From: CAZAYY01 sp964489525 | GTDB taxonomy: Bacteria; Chloroflexota; Anaerolineae; Anaerolineales; JABWBV01 | DNA length: 28,769 nucleotides | Reading direction: 5' to 3' | NCBI GenBank assembly: GCA_964489525.1 | Contig: CAZAYY010000038.1 | Location: 1-28,769, forward strand | Part shown: piece after piece, positions 1-7,266 of the stretch | How positions within the stretch are numbered: position 1 is the first letter of the stretch | Layout of the letters: every line of letters starts with the position of its first letter | Notes under the pieces: generated by a model | What the model saw: only the letters and a program-made list of their open reading frames with translations | Database searches by the model: none | What the model was told of the DNA's origin: nothing | Position numbers and translations under genes: made by a program

Positions 1-32
1 AATCCCCCGCCCCAGGCCTGGGGCGGGGGATT
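1..32. repeat. Perfect 32-bp palindrome
   Basis: The first 16 bases (AATCCCCCGCCCCAGG) are followed at once by their exact reverse complement. Transcribed, this would give a very GC-rich hairpin, possibly the terminator of a gene left of the window, although no good T-tract follows. The core resembles the hairpin at 134-158, so both may belong to one intergenic repeat family. Confidence 0.8.
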
Positions 33-41
33 TAAAACGAT

Positions 42-87
42 TTTGGGGCTAGCGCAGGCAGCGAAGCCAGCATGCGCTAGCCCCAAA
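42..87. repeat. Inverted repeat, 15-bp stem
   Basis: TTTGGGGCTAGCGCA at 42-56 is the exact reverse complement of 73-87, leaving a 16-nt loop. No gene is seen on either side that it clearly terminates. It is the second of three hairpins within 160 bases. Confidence 0.8.
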
Positions 88-133
88 CCCCAACTTTAAG
101 AAAGGCCTGAATCAGCGCCCCACTCCCTCAATC

Positions 134-171
134 CCCTGTCCCAGGCTTTGGGACAGGGAGGGTGCAGGGGG
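134..171 (+). repeat. Hairpin overlapping a G-quadruplex motif
   Basis: CCCTGTCCCA (134-143) pairs with TGGGACAGGG (149-158) around a 5-nt loop. The right arm starts a series of G runs at 150-152, 156-158, 160-162 and 167-171, with gaps of 3, 1 and 4 bases, which fits the canonical G3+N1-7 quadruplex rule. Hairpin and quadruplex would be mutually exclusive. The motif lies about 75 bases upstream of the next promoter. Apart from these repeats and that promoter I see nothing else in 1-356. Confidence 0.65.
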
Positions 172-245
172 ATGGAGCAAGGGGTCAAATAACAACTTTT
201 GACTGCTCCCAGACCGAGAAAAGCAGGATAGGCTTTTAAGGGTTG

Positions 246-254
246 TGCTATAAT
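246..254 (+). promoter_or_regulatory. Extended -10 promoter of the oxidoreductase gene
   Basis: TGCTATAAT is a consensus extended -10 element. No convincing -35 is seen at 16-18 bases upstream, as is common when the TGn extension is present. The predicted start near 261 gives a leader of about 138 nt, with a small hairpin at 336-352 (CTGGTT/AACCAG) before the ribosome binding site. Confidence 0.65.
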
Positions 255-398
255 TTCACTACATTGTGACATAAATAACAACACATCCACCCCCACTTCT
301 CAACGAACGAAGCAGCAAAGCAGGTGATGACCTGGCTGGTTCGCTAAACCAGGGGATTGGAAAACAACAAGCAGAACTTATCTTCAGGAGGACCCCCC

Positions 399-1736
399 AT
401 GAGCGAGCAACCCTATCAGTACCTGGCTGCGGTGGTAGGCGCGGGCCCGGCAGGCATTTATGCCGCCGAAACCCTGGCCGAAAATGGCGTGCGGGTGGCT
501 TTGTTTAACCGCGATGTCAAACCGGGCGGGCTGGCAGAATATGGCATTTACCCGGATAAGGAGAAAATGAAGGGCGGGCTGCGCAAACAGTTTCACCAGG
601 TGCTCAGCCACCCTGGAATCAGCTATTTTGGCAACGTGGTTGTTGGACAACATGGCGACCTGACCCTGGACGACCTGCGCAGCCTGGGCTTCCAGGTGAT
701 TGTCATGAGCGTTGGGGCGCAGGGCACCAAATGGCTCGGCTTGCCCGGGGAAGATCTAAAAGGCGTTTACCACGCCAAGGATATCGTCTATCACTATAAC
801 AAACTGCCTCCATACAGCGCTAAGCCGTTCCCAGTTGGCAAACGGGTGGCGCTGGTGGGCGTGGGCAATGTCTCGCTGGATATCGCCCATTGGGTGGTGC
901 GCGACCTGAAGGTGGACGAGGTGGTTACGGTTGCCCGGCGCGGTCCGGCAGAGGTTAAGTTCACTCGCAAAGAATTTGAATATGTGGCCAAAAATCTGGA
1001 TATGGCGGCCTTTGACGCCGAAATGGAGCGGATGCGCCCCGTGATGGAGGCAGTCAACCAGGATGTGCAGGCTGCTCGCGACGCTATCCTGGCGGCTTTG
1101 AAAAAAGCCGATGAGCCTGTGTCGAACACTCGCTTCTTGTTTGACTTTTGCGCCTCCCCCACTCGAATTTTGGGCGACGAAGATGGCCAGGTGACCGGGT
1201 TGGAAGTGGAAGAAACCTACCTGGTCGCGGCTAATGGCGACACCAAAGCCAGGGGCACAGGGGTCAAACGGGTGATTCCCACTGATACCGTGGTGTTTTG
1301 CATCGGCGACCGGGTAGATGAAAGCGTTGGTTTGCCCGTTTCCTGGAACGAGTTCGCGAAAAACCCCGAGCCCAGTTTCCCGGTTGAGGGTGTTTCCTAC
1401 GAGGCATACGACCCCCAAAGCAAGCAGCCGATTCGCGATATCTTCATGGTGGGCTGGGCACGCGAAGCAAGCAGCGGCCTGGTAGGCGTGGCCCGCAAAG
1501 ATGGCACCCTGGGCGCCCAGGCCGCCCTGGCCTACCTGAAAACCCTGCCCGGTGCGGGTTCGCTTTCGCTCGAAGCGGTGGAAGCCCGTCTGAAAACCAA
1601 AGGGATTGTAGTTGTATCCAAGGATGATTGGCAGAAACTAAGCGCAATCGAAGCCGCAGAAGCACAAAAGCGCGGCCTGGAGTCGTTTAAATTTGGCACC
1701 AATGAGGAAATGCTTGCGGTTTTAGGACTGGGCTGA
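399..1736 (+). CDS. Adrenodoxin-reductase-type ferredoxin/NADP+ oxidoreductase (FAD)
   Basis: A 445-aa FAD- and NAD(P)-binding oxidoreductase, expected to pass electrons between NADPH and ferredoxin or a similar carrier in the cytosol. An FAD-binding GxGxxG motif sits at residues 14-19, an NAD(P)-binding GVGNVSLD at about 154-161 followed by ARRGP at 179-183, and a C-terminal GWA...SGLVGVARKDG stretch (352-369) that matches the second FAD-contact region of the family. The RRGP...FTxKE pattern and the absence of an N-terminal Fe-S domain favour the adrenodoxin reductase/FprA type over glutamate synthase small subunit. The ATG was chosen because AGGAGG lies 7 bases upstream; the frame stays open 14 codons further up without such a site. 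It stands alone and ends 10 bases from the convergent cold-shock gene. The electron partner is unknown. Confidence 0.82.
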   Translation: MSEQPYQYLAAVVGAGPAGIYAAETLAENGVRVALFNRDVKPGGLAEYGIYPDKEKMKGGLRKQFHQVLSHPGISYFGNVVVGQHGDLTLDDLRSLGFQVIVMSVGAQGTKWLGLPGEDLKGVYHAKDIVYHYNKLPPYSAKPFPVGKRVALVGVGNVSLDIAHWVVRDLKVDEVVTVARRGPAEVKFTRKEFEYVAKNLDMAAFDAEMERMRPVMEAVNQDVQAARDAILAALKKADEPVSNTRFLFDFCASPTRILGDEDGQVTGLEVEETYLVAANGDTKARGTGVKRVIPTDTVVFCIGDRVDESVGLPVSWNEFAKNPEPSFPVEGVSYEAYDPQSKQPIRDIFMVGWAREASSGLVGVARKDGTLGAQAALAYLKTLPGAGSLSLEAVEARLKTKGIVVVSKDDWQKLSAIEAAEAQKRGLESFKFGTNEEMLAVLGLG

Positions 1737-1743
1737 GGTTCGC

Positions 1744-1956
1744 TTAAGCTTCCGCACTCACATCTTTTGCCTGAAAGCCTTTGTCGCTGCGGACAAGTTC
1801 ATAACTGACTTCCTGACCTTCGGCTAAGGTTCGGAAGCCTTCTACGTTAATTGCCGAAAAGTGAACGAACACATCTTCCCCAGATGGGCGGACAATAAAA
1901 CCAAACCCCTTGCGGTTGCTAAACCACTTGACAGTCCCTTTTTCTCGATCAGCCAT
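1744..1956 (-). CDS. Cold-shock domain protein (CspA family)
   Basis: A 70-aa single cold-shock domain, the usual size for the family. Such proteins bind single-stranded RNA and DNA and melt mRNA structure. RNP1 is seen as KGFGFI (16-21) and RNP2 as VFVHFS (29-34), with the typical start GTVKWF. An ATG with AAAGGAG upstream fixes the start; the open frame reaches further but has no such site. Its promoter lies about 125 bases upstream, giving a leader of roughly 120 nt. Long leaders of this kind often regulate cold-shock genes, but no specific cold-box was recognised. It may be induced by cold or constitutive; the sequence does not decide. Confidence 0.93.
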   Translation of the reverse strand: MADREKGTVKWFSNRKGFGFIVRPSGEDVFVHFSAINVEGFRTLAEGQEVSYELVRSDKGFQAKDVSAEA

Positions 1957-2081
1957 TGCAATACTCCTTTCAAAGCCAAAACAAACAGGCCAGAGGCTGG
2001 CTCTTAAAATCAAACTGCAAGGGAATCGCCCTGGATGGGTTATTTGTTTTTTTCCAAAAATGGGGTGCTTGCAGTGAATTT

Positions 2082-2110
2082 AATTTACTATAAGTATTAA
2101 TTACTGTCAA
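2082..2110 (-). promoter_or_regulatory. Sigma-A promoter of the cold-shock gene
   Basis: On the minus strand a perfect -35 TTGACA (2110-2105) is followed by a 17-base spacer and TAAATT (2087-2082, 4 of 6 matches). The start point would be near 2075. The surrounding bases are AT-rich, unlike the flanking genes. Confidence 0.75.
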
Positions 2111-2148
2111 GCATTGGAAAACAATATCACAATATCAATACAAACAGG

Positions 2149-2700
2149 TCAGGACTGCGGGGGCGTTTCAATTTTGGCTGGCTCTGGTTCTGAAGCAGCC
2201 TTGCGGTGCTGCCAGGGAATCAGCAGCAAAAACCCCACCGCAATAATCACCTGCCCCACCAAAACGCCGCGCAGCTGCCAGATGCCAAAGCTGGGTACTT
2301 TGGGAAATGTCTCGCTGCCAAACCCGAACACATCGGCCAGGCCCGATACCACTGCAACTACATACCCTGTGCTGACCAGGCGCATGCCGATATCGGCAAA
2401 CAGGGTCTGGATGCCCCCATTCCACAGGGCTGAAAGACTGGTGTACCCCCCCAGGGAAATAAAACCCAGGCCTACCAGGAACACCGCAATTTGCACAAAA
2501 CCGGTTACAGGGCTGCGGTCCAGGCCAAACCAGCCGGGCGCAGCGCCAATCACAAAAACCAACAACCCAAACAGAGCCAGGAACACCCCCAGGCGCAGCC
2601 GCAATGTGTAATTGGGCTGGCGGTCCGTAATCAACGCCGAGGGGCGGGGCCGGGATGGCGTCGGTTGAGAAGCGGGAATTGGGGATTCTGGAGTTGTCAT
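2149..2700 (-). CDS. Hypothetical four-helix membrane protein
   Basis: I do not recognise a family. The 183-aa product has a Pro/Ser-rich cytosolic-looking N-terminus (1-33), then about four hydrophobic segments (near 36-54, 66-90, 104-124, 143-161), and a short charged C-terminal tail. Its ATG overlaps the stop of the dipeptidase gene upstream as ATGA, so the two are probably translationally coupled. It is the last gene of the thioesterase-peptidase operon. No terminator is visible before the cold-shock promoter. Confidence 0.8.
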   Translation of the reverse strand: MTTPESPIPASQPTPSRPRPSALITDRQPNYTLRLRLGVFLALFGLLVFVIGAAPGWFGLDRSPVTGFVQIAVFLVGLGFISLGGYTSLSALWNGGIQTLFADIGMRLVSTGYVVAVVSGLADVFGFGSETFPKVPSFGIWQLRGVLVGQVIIAVGFLLLIPWQHRKAASEPEPAKIETPPQS

Positions 2701-3896
2701 AGGCGTTCGGGTAACGTCCTTTCAAGAAATTTTTGCCAGTTCAGGCCTAAGATTGCAGCGGTATCTTCCTGCGAATACCCCCTGGCCAGGAGCAGGTCGC
2801 CCAATTTTTGCAAATCGGCCACGCTGTCTACATCACGGGGAACAGACTGCAGGCCAAAACCGCCATCAAAATCGCTGCCGATGCCGGCATGGCGAGCGCT
2901 GCCGGCAAGCTGGCAGATGTGGTCAATATGGGCGGCAACGTTTTCAAGGCTAACAACCAGCCGCCCCTCGCTGGTGGTCCAGCCTGGTTTCAAAAACAGG
3001 TTGTAAGGCACAACCCCAATCACCCCATTTCGCTCGACGATGCCTTGAATCACCCGGTTGCTCAGGTGGCGGTTGGAAGTGGAATCTTTCAACAGCGCCA
3101 GGGCGTTGGCGTGGGTTGCCGCCAGCGGTCCTGGGTAGCCTTCCAGGGCTTGTAGGGCGGCTTTTTCATCCATGTGACTCAAGTCCAGCCCCATGCCCAG
3201 GCTGGACATCACCTCCAGCAGGGCATAACCATCCCGGGTGAGCGGGCCGGGTTCGCGAGTACCGCCGCAGTAGCGCGTGCCGGCCCAGGCCGGACCCACG
3301 ATGCGCACCCCTCGCTGGTACCACAGCTCCAATTCGGCAGGCTCGCGCACTCCTTCAGCCCCCTCCATCAACACCACCAGCCCAACCGCCGGGCCGGATG
3401 GCTTTTGCGGCGGTTCATCCGGGCGATTGCTGCGGGCATTTTCTTCTGCCAGCCTGCGCTTCTCCGCTTTTTCTTCTTCGGAGAGTGGGGCGGGCGCCGG
3501 AGCGGCATCCAATGCCTGCCAGGGTTTGAGCACTTCATGCAGTTCTTCCCGGCTGCGGACCAGTTGAAAGAGGTCAGGCGCCCGGTCTACCAGCCGGTAG
3601 TAGGCGTCGAGTTGGTTCATGTACAGGCGGTGAGCCTGTTGGTAATCGGCGTAGACCTGGGTTTCCCAGTCGCCCAGGCGGCGGCGGGCCGGAGCGACAA
3701 ACAGGGTGGAGAACGCCACCGCCACCTTGCCGCGCCGGTAATCGGGCCAGCCCAACAGGGTGTCGCCATTGCGAGCCGGGGCAGGCGAACCGCTTTCGGC
3801 TTCCATCCGCCGGGTTTCGTGGGCGGAGCGAGTATAGTCCCGTCCAAAAGCGATGATGTTCCAGGCTATGTCCTGGTGGGCGTCTATAACCAGCAT
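2697..3896 (-). CDS. Membrane dipeptidase, peptidase family M19
   Basis: A 399-aa zinc dipeptidase of the renal dipeptidase type, cleaving dipeptides and perhaps D-amino-acid-containing ones. The metal ligands can be traced: H7 and D9 in DAHQD, E179 in VLMEGAEG, H241 in LDLSHMDE, H262 in ATHAN, and D342 in GSDFDG. No signal peptide or lipobox is seen, so it is probably cytosolic. A Pro/Ala/Glu-rich stretch at about 130-170 is a linker-like insertion. The ATG was chosen because GAGAGA lies upstream; an in-frame TTG 15 bases earlier overlaps the stop of the previous gene and has no ribosome site. It sits with an M42 aminopeptidase in one operon, suggesting joint peptide breakdown. Confidence 0.88.
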   Translation of the reverse strand: MLVIDAHQDIAWNIIAFGRDYTRSAHETRRMEAESGSPAPARNGDTLLGWPDYRRGKVAVAFSTLFVAPARRRLGDWETQVYADYQQAHRLYMNQLDAYYRLVDRAPDLFQLVRSREELHEVLKPWQALDAAPAPAPLSEEEKAEKRRLAEENARSNRPDEPPQKPSGPAVGLVVLMEGAEGVREPAELELWYQRGVRIVGPAWAGTRYCGGTREPGPLTRDGYALLEVMSSLGMGLDLSHMDEKAALQALEGYPGPLAATHANALALLKDSTSNRHLSNRVIQGIVERNGVIGVVPYNLFLKPGWTTSEGRLVVSLENVAAHIDHICQLAGSARHAGIGSDFDGGFGLQSVPRDVDSVADLQKLGDLLLARGYSQEDTAAILGLNWQKFLERTLPERL

Positions 3897-3907
3897 CGGA
3901 ATCTCTC

Positions 3908-4918
3908 TCAACTTTGAAATGCCTGGACCAGCCCACGCCAGAAGTCGTCGCGCACGCCAGGCATGAAGGGCAGGTAAATCCCCAGGCGGTCAGCCAACCC
4001 GGCGTAGCGGGTTTTCAGTGCGGCGCCAAGGGTGTCGGGCGGGGCAATCACAGCGAAGGTTTCCAGCATTTCATCCGTCACCAGGGCGGGCATCTCGCCC
4101 CACTGGCCGCGGGCTGCCATTTCTGAAAGGGTTTCAGCAGCGCTGCCCCAGCCATGGAAGTCCATCACGGCTTTATACGAAGGCGTGGAGGCATAAAACG
4201 AAATTTGTTGGCGGGTGAAGGCATCTTCAAATTCGTTGGTCACGGCGAACACTGTGGCCGAAACAGCCACCTTACCTGCCTCTCGTTCTGCTTTGTCCGC
4301 CCCGGCCTGGATGGCGGGGCGCAGCATCTCGGCAAGGTAGCCAGGCGTGTGGAAGGGGTGAACCAAAAAGCCATCAGCTTCTTCCCCTGCCAGGCGAGCC
4401 AGGCCGGCATTCACCCCGGCAATAAATATGGGGATATTGGGAAAACGGGAGGAGCCGGGGTTAAAAAAGGGCGACATCAAAGTCAGTTTATAGTATTCCC
4501 CACGGTAATTCAGGCGCTCGCCGCTTTGCCAAGCCCGCCAAAACGCCCGGATTGCCTGGGTTTGCTCGCGCAGCTTGCCCACCGGCGAATCGGGCCAGGG
4601 CATGCCAAAGCGCCGTTCGATATGGGCCTTCACCTGGGTTCCTAACCCCAGGATAAACCGGCCGTGCGAGGCCTGCGCCAGGTCCCAGGCAGTGTAGGCC
4701 AAAGTGGCCGGGCTGCGCGCAAAACTGACCGCAATTCCCGTGCCAAAGTGCAGCCTTTGGGTGTGCTCCGCTACCAACGGGCCGGGCAAAAACGGGTCGT
4801 GCTGCGTCTCTGTGCTCCACAAGGCATCGAAGCCCACGGCTTCAGCCGCGCGGGCAATCGCCGGGACTTCTACCAGGGAAACGGGGGGCAGGGCAGCGTC
4901 AAATGCAAGCCGGGACAT
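3908..4918 (-). CDS. LLM-class flavin-dependent oxidoreductase (F420 or FMN)
   Basis: A 336-aa single-domain TIM-barrel protein of the luciferase-like monooxygenase superfamily. Seen are the N-terminal AARAAEAVGFDALWSTE-type helix, the LHFGTGIAVSFARSP strand and the HGRFILGLGTQ motif, which together are typical of F420-dependent subfamilies. The substrate cannot be told, and FMN use is also possible. It starts 6 bases after the stop of the M42 peptidase gene with no strong Shine-Dalgarno, so it is likely coupled to it. A second LLM protein at 10063-10935 belongs to a different subgroup. Confidence 0.85.
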   Translation of the reverse strand: MSRLAFDAALPPVSLVEVPAIARAAEAVGFDALWSTETQHDPFLPGPLVAEHTQRLHFGTGIAVSFARSPATLAYTAWDLAQASHGRFILGLGTQVKAHIERRFGMPWPDSPVGKLREQTQAIRAFWRAWQSGERLNYRGEYYKLTLMSPFFNPGSSRFPNIPIFIAGVNAGLARLAGEEADGFLVHPFHTPGYLAEMLRPAIQAGADKAEREAGKVAVSATVFAVTNEFEDAFTRQQISFYASTPSYKAVMDFHGWGSAAETLSEMAARGQWGEMPALVTDEMLETFAVIAPPDTLGAALKTRYAGLADRLGIYLPFMPGVRDDFWRGLVQAFQS

Positions 4919-4924
4919 GGTTGG

Positions 4925-5986
4925 TTAGCTCAGCAAGTAGGCAACCACCCAGCGGGTAGTGGCCACCAGGGCATCGGTATGGGTGCGTTCGTAGTTATGC
5001 GAAGCATCGACACCCGGCCCAATCAACGCCACGGCCACATCGCCACCCGCTCGCCAGAAGGCCTCACCATCCGAACCATAATACGGGTAGATATCTACTT
5101 TATAGGGAATGCCGTGGGCATCGGCCAGGTTGCGCAGGCGGTTGTTAAAACCATGGTGGTACGGCCCGCCGGAATCTTTGACGCACAGTGTCACGCTGAA
5201 CTCATCGGAGGTCTGGCCATCACCAATCGCGGCCATGTCCAGGGTGAGCAACTCGGTCACTTCTTCTGGAATGCCGCTGGCCGCGCCGTGGCCTACCTCT
5301 TCGTAGTTGCTGATGTGGAAATAAGTGGTTTGGGCAGGCTGCAGACCCGCATCCGCCAGGGCTTTGATGGCCGCAAGGATGTTGGCAACGCAGGCTTTAT
5401 CATCCAGGTGACGAGAGCGCACAAACCCGTTGGTCACTTCCACGCGCGGGTCAAACGCAACAAAATCGCCCACTTCAATCCCCAGGGCTCGGGTTTCGTC
5501 TGCAGAACGGGTCAGGGCATCCAGGCGCACTTCCATGGTATCGTCGTCGCGCTTCAGGGTGTTGACGTCCCCGCTGTACACATGGCTGGACGATTTGGCC
5601 AGCAAAATGGAGCCGCGCACGGTGCCATTTTTGCGAGTGAAGACCGTGCAGCCCTCCCCTTCCGCCGTGTTCCAGGCATAGCCGCCCAGCTTGGTCAGCT
5701 TCAACCTGCCGCTGCCTTTAATTTCTTTAACCATTGCACCCAGCGTATCGGTGTGGGCAGTCAGGGCACGGGGCGAGTCGCTTTGGGTCCCATCCCAACG
5801 GGCCACCAGGCCGCCTTTGCGGGTTTGGAGGATGGTTAAGAATGGAAAAGCCTTCAGGGCTTTCTCTGTAAAAGCAGTCGCGTGTTCAGTGAAACCCGTT
5901 GGGCTGGGGGTGTTTAACAATTCAGTCAGAAAGCCCAGCATGTAATCAACATCAATGGCTGGCAGGGGTTGAGGGTTTTGGGTCAT
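4925..5986 (-). CDS. M42-family metallo-aminopeptidase
   Basis: A 353-aa cytosolic aminopeptidase of the glutamyl aminopeptidase/TET family, which forms large dodecamers that digest peptides. The dinuclear-metal site is intact: H78 and D80 in AHTD, bridging D195/D196 in RHLDDK, the catalytic pair E229-E230 in YEEVGHG, D250 in LDMAAIGDG, and H336 in ERTH. Length matches the family. The ATG was chosen because GGAG lies 6 bases upstream; the frame is open further but with no ribosome site. It lies 34 bases after the thioesterase gene and just before the LLM gene in the same operon. Confidence 0.92.
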   Translation of the reverse strand: MTQNPQPLPAIDVDYMLGFLTELLNTPSPTGFTEHATAFTEKALKAFPFLTILQTRKGGLVARWDGTQSDSPRALTAHTDTLGAMVKEIKGSGRLKLTKLGGYAWNTAEGEGCTVFTRKNGTVRGSILLAKSSSHVYSGDVNTLKRDDDTMEVRLDALTRSADETRALGIEVGDFVAFDPRVEVTNGFVRSRHLDDKACVANILAAIKALADAGLQPAQTTYFHISNYEEVGHGAASGIPEEVTELLTLDMAAIGDGQTSDEFSVTLCVKDSGGPYHHGFNNRLRNLADAHGIPYKVDIYPYYGSDGEAFWRAGGDVAVALIGPGVDASHNYERTHTDALVATTRWVVAYLLS

Positions 5987-6020
5987 AACAGTCTCCAAAA
6001 AATACCGGGGTACCGGCGGT

Positions 6021-6455
6021 TTACTCGCCTTCTGGCGAAGTCCATTGTTCAAATGCAGCAATCCGCTCGCGCCAGGCGGGGGGCACAGGAATGCTCCGCT
6101 GGGTGCGGTAATCATACGCCACCATCACAGCAACCCCACTGGCCATTTGCTGACCGGTCTGGCTGTCTTCCAAAATATATTCCGTATTCATGCTTTTCTG
6201 GCCTATCCGCGAGACGCGCACGCCAACCTGGATGTTCTGGTTGAGGCGAATGGGGGCTTTAAATTCCAGGCTGGCCGATGCCAGGATAATCCCTGAATCT
6301 TCATAGGTGAAGCCATCCCACAATCCCAGCTCCACCAGGTAGCCTACCCGGGCCAGTTCCATGAAGGTGAGGAATTTGGCATTGTTCACATGCCCCTGGG
6401 CATCAATATCGGCATAGCGGATTTGGATGGGATGGAAGTAGCGAAACTTCGTCAT
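6021..6455 (-). CDS. Acyl-CoA thioesterase, 4HBT hot-dog fold
   Basis: A 144-aa protein with the single hot-dog domain of the YbgC/FadM group, which hydrolyses acyl-CoA thioesters. The N-terminal signature YADIDAQGHVNNAKFLTFMELAR (14-36) carries the catalytic Asp and the HVNN loop. The length is normal. It is the first gene of the five-gene operon. A TATAAT lies 6 bases before the ATG and there is no Shine-Dalgarno, so the message is probably leaderless. The physiological substrate is unknown. Confidence 0.88.
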   Translation of the reverse strand: MTKFRYFHPIQIRYADIDAQGHVNNAKFLTFMELARVGYLVELGLWDGFTYEDSGIILASASLEFKAPIRLNQNIQVGVRVSRIGQKSMNTEYILEDSQTGQQMASGVAVMVAYDYRTQRSIPVPPAWRERIAAFEQWTSPEGE

Positions 6456-6461
6456 AGAAAA

Positions 6462-6467
6462 ATTATA
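6462..6467 (-). promoter_or_regulatory. -10 element directly before the thioesterase ATG
   Basis: A perfect TATAAT on the minus strand leaves exactly 6 bases to the ATG, so transcription should start at or next to the start codon. No good -35 is seen. This would drive the five-gene operon, placed right after the terminator of the Yip1 gene. Confidence 0.6.
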
Positions 6468-6481
6468 CCCCAGGCTTTAAA

Positions 6482-6516
6482 AGAACCTGCCGCAATCCAG
6501 AGGGGGATTGCGGCAG
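6482..6516 (-). terminator. Rho-independent terminator of the Yip1-family gene
   Basis: A perfect 12-bp stem (GGATTGCGGCAG complement, 6487-6498 with 6505-6516) with a 6-nt loop is followed on the minus strand by TTCTTTT. It lies 26 bases past the stop of the gene. Confidence 0.85.
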
Positions 6517-6542
6517 AAACAATTTTCGGTTAAAGATGCAGG

Positions 6543-7130
6543 TTAGGAACCAAAAGCGCCAGCCGCAGCCGCGCCACCCAAACCAATTATGGCCAGGATG
6601 GATGAACCAATGAAGGTAATCACGAATGCAGCCACCCAACCAACCAGGATGACGATAATCGTCTGACCCCATTCCAGGTCGAGGGCTTCTTTGGCGGCGA
6701 AGGCCCAGGCCACCAGACCGGCAACTGCCGCAGCCAGGGTAATTGGGGCCAACAGGCACGAAATGAAGCCGCCCAGAATGCCCAAAACGCCTACCACATT
6801 CCAGACAAAGGCCAAGCCCAACACCCGCACCATCTCTTCAAAGTGCGTGTCGGCGTTGAACATGGTTTTTCCAACCCAGCTCACCAGGAAGGCCGCCAGG
6901 GCAAAACCGCCCACCGAAAAGAGCGCAATGACCACTGCGCCAATCAACCAACCAAGGAAACCTTCACCAAAACCCGCTGTGCCCAGGCCGCGCAAAATGG
7001 AAACAGCCACAACAAGCACCCAGGCGGTGTTGGTGAAACTCTGGTCGTGTTCAACTTCCGCGTAAATCCCCTGGCGGAAAGTAAACGCGCCAATAATCCG
7101 GTCCATCAAGTTTGAAGTATCGCCTAACAT
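6543..7130 (-). CDS. Yip1-family integral membrane protein
   Basis: A 195-aa protein with a short N-terminal cytosolic part (MLGDTSNLMDRIIGAFTFRQGIYAEVEHD) and about five hydrophobic segments (near 35-50, 58-84, 103-125, 127-148, 156-185). The arrangement, the early F/Y-x-x-I/V segment and the Gly/Ala-rich helices fit the Yip1/YIP1-like bacterial family, whose function is unknown. AAAGGAG stands 6 bases before the ATG. It is a single gene with its own terminator and a possible operator near the transcription start. Confidence 0.75.
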   Translation of the reverse strand: MLGDTSNLMDRIIGAFTFRQGIYAEVEHDQSFTNTAWVLVVAVSILRGLGTAGFGEGFLGWLIGAVVIALFSVGGFALAAFLVSWVGKTMFNADTHFEEMVRVLGLAFVWNVVGVLGILGGFISCLLAPITLAAAVAGLVAWAFAAKEALDLEWGQTIIVILVGWVAAFVITFIGSSILAIIGLGGAAAAGAFGS

Positions 7131-7173
7131 ATGTTTCTCCTTTGGGTTTGGAAATATAAAAAAATAAACTTAC

Positions 7174-7202
7174 CAGTGTTGAACACTGTGCCAATAACTA
7201 TA
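7174..7202 (-). promoter_or_regulatory. Possible promoter and operator of the Yip1-family gene
   Basis: On the minus strand TATAGT (7202-7197) is a plausible -10, though no convincing -35 is found. Just downstream, at about +2 to +16, lies the exact odd palindrome CAGTGTTGAACACTG (7174-7188). A dyad there could be a repressor site or a hairpin at the 5' end of the message. Confidence 0.35.
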
Positions 7203-7266
7203 ACCCATTTCTTCGAAAATAGTTACTTTGCCTGGGTTTGTTAACCAACTGGTTACAAAGCCAGTG

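Noticed and set aside
96..296. A 66-codon frame on the minus strand in the left intergenic part
   Set aside because: It runs across the inverted repeats, has no ribosome site and no recognisable composition of a protein.
3174..3917. A 247-codon open frame on the plus strand
   Set aside because: Antisense to the M19 dipeptidase with its metal ligands; no start signals.
4664..5839. A 391-codon open frame on the plus strand
   Set aside because: It is antisense to the LLM and M42 genes, whose active-site motifs are intact. Its own translation has no recognisable domain and no ribosome site.
7236..7260. Hairpin TTTGT-AACCA/TGGTT-ACAAA as terminator of the DnaJ-like gene
   Set aside because: The stem has a bulge and no T-run follows on the minus strand; too weak to call.
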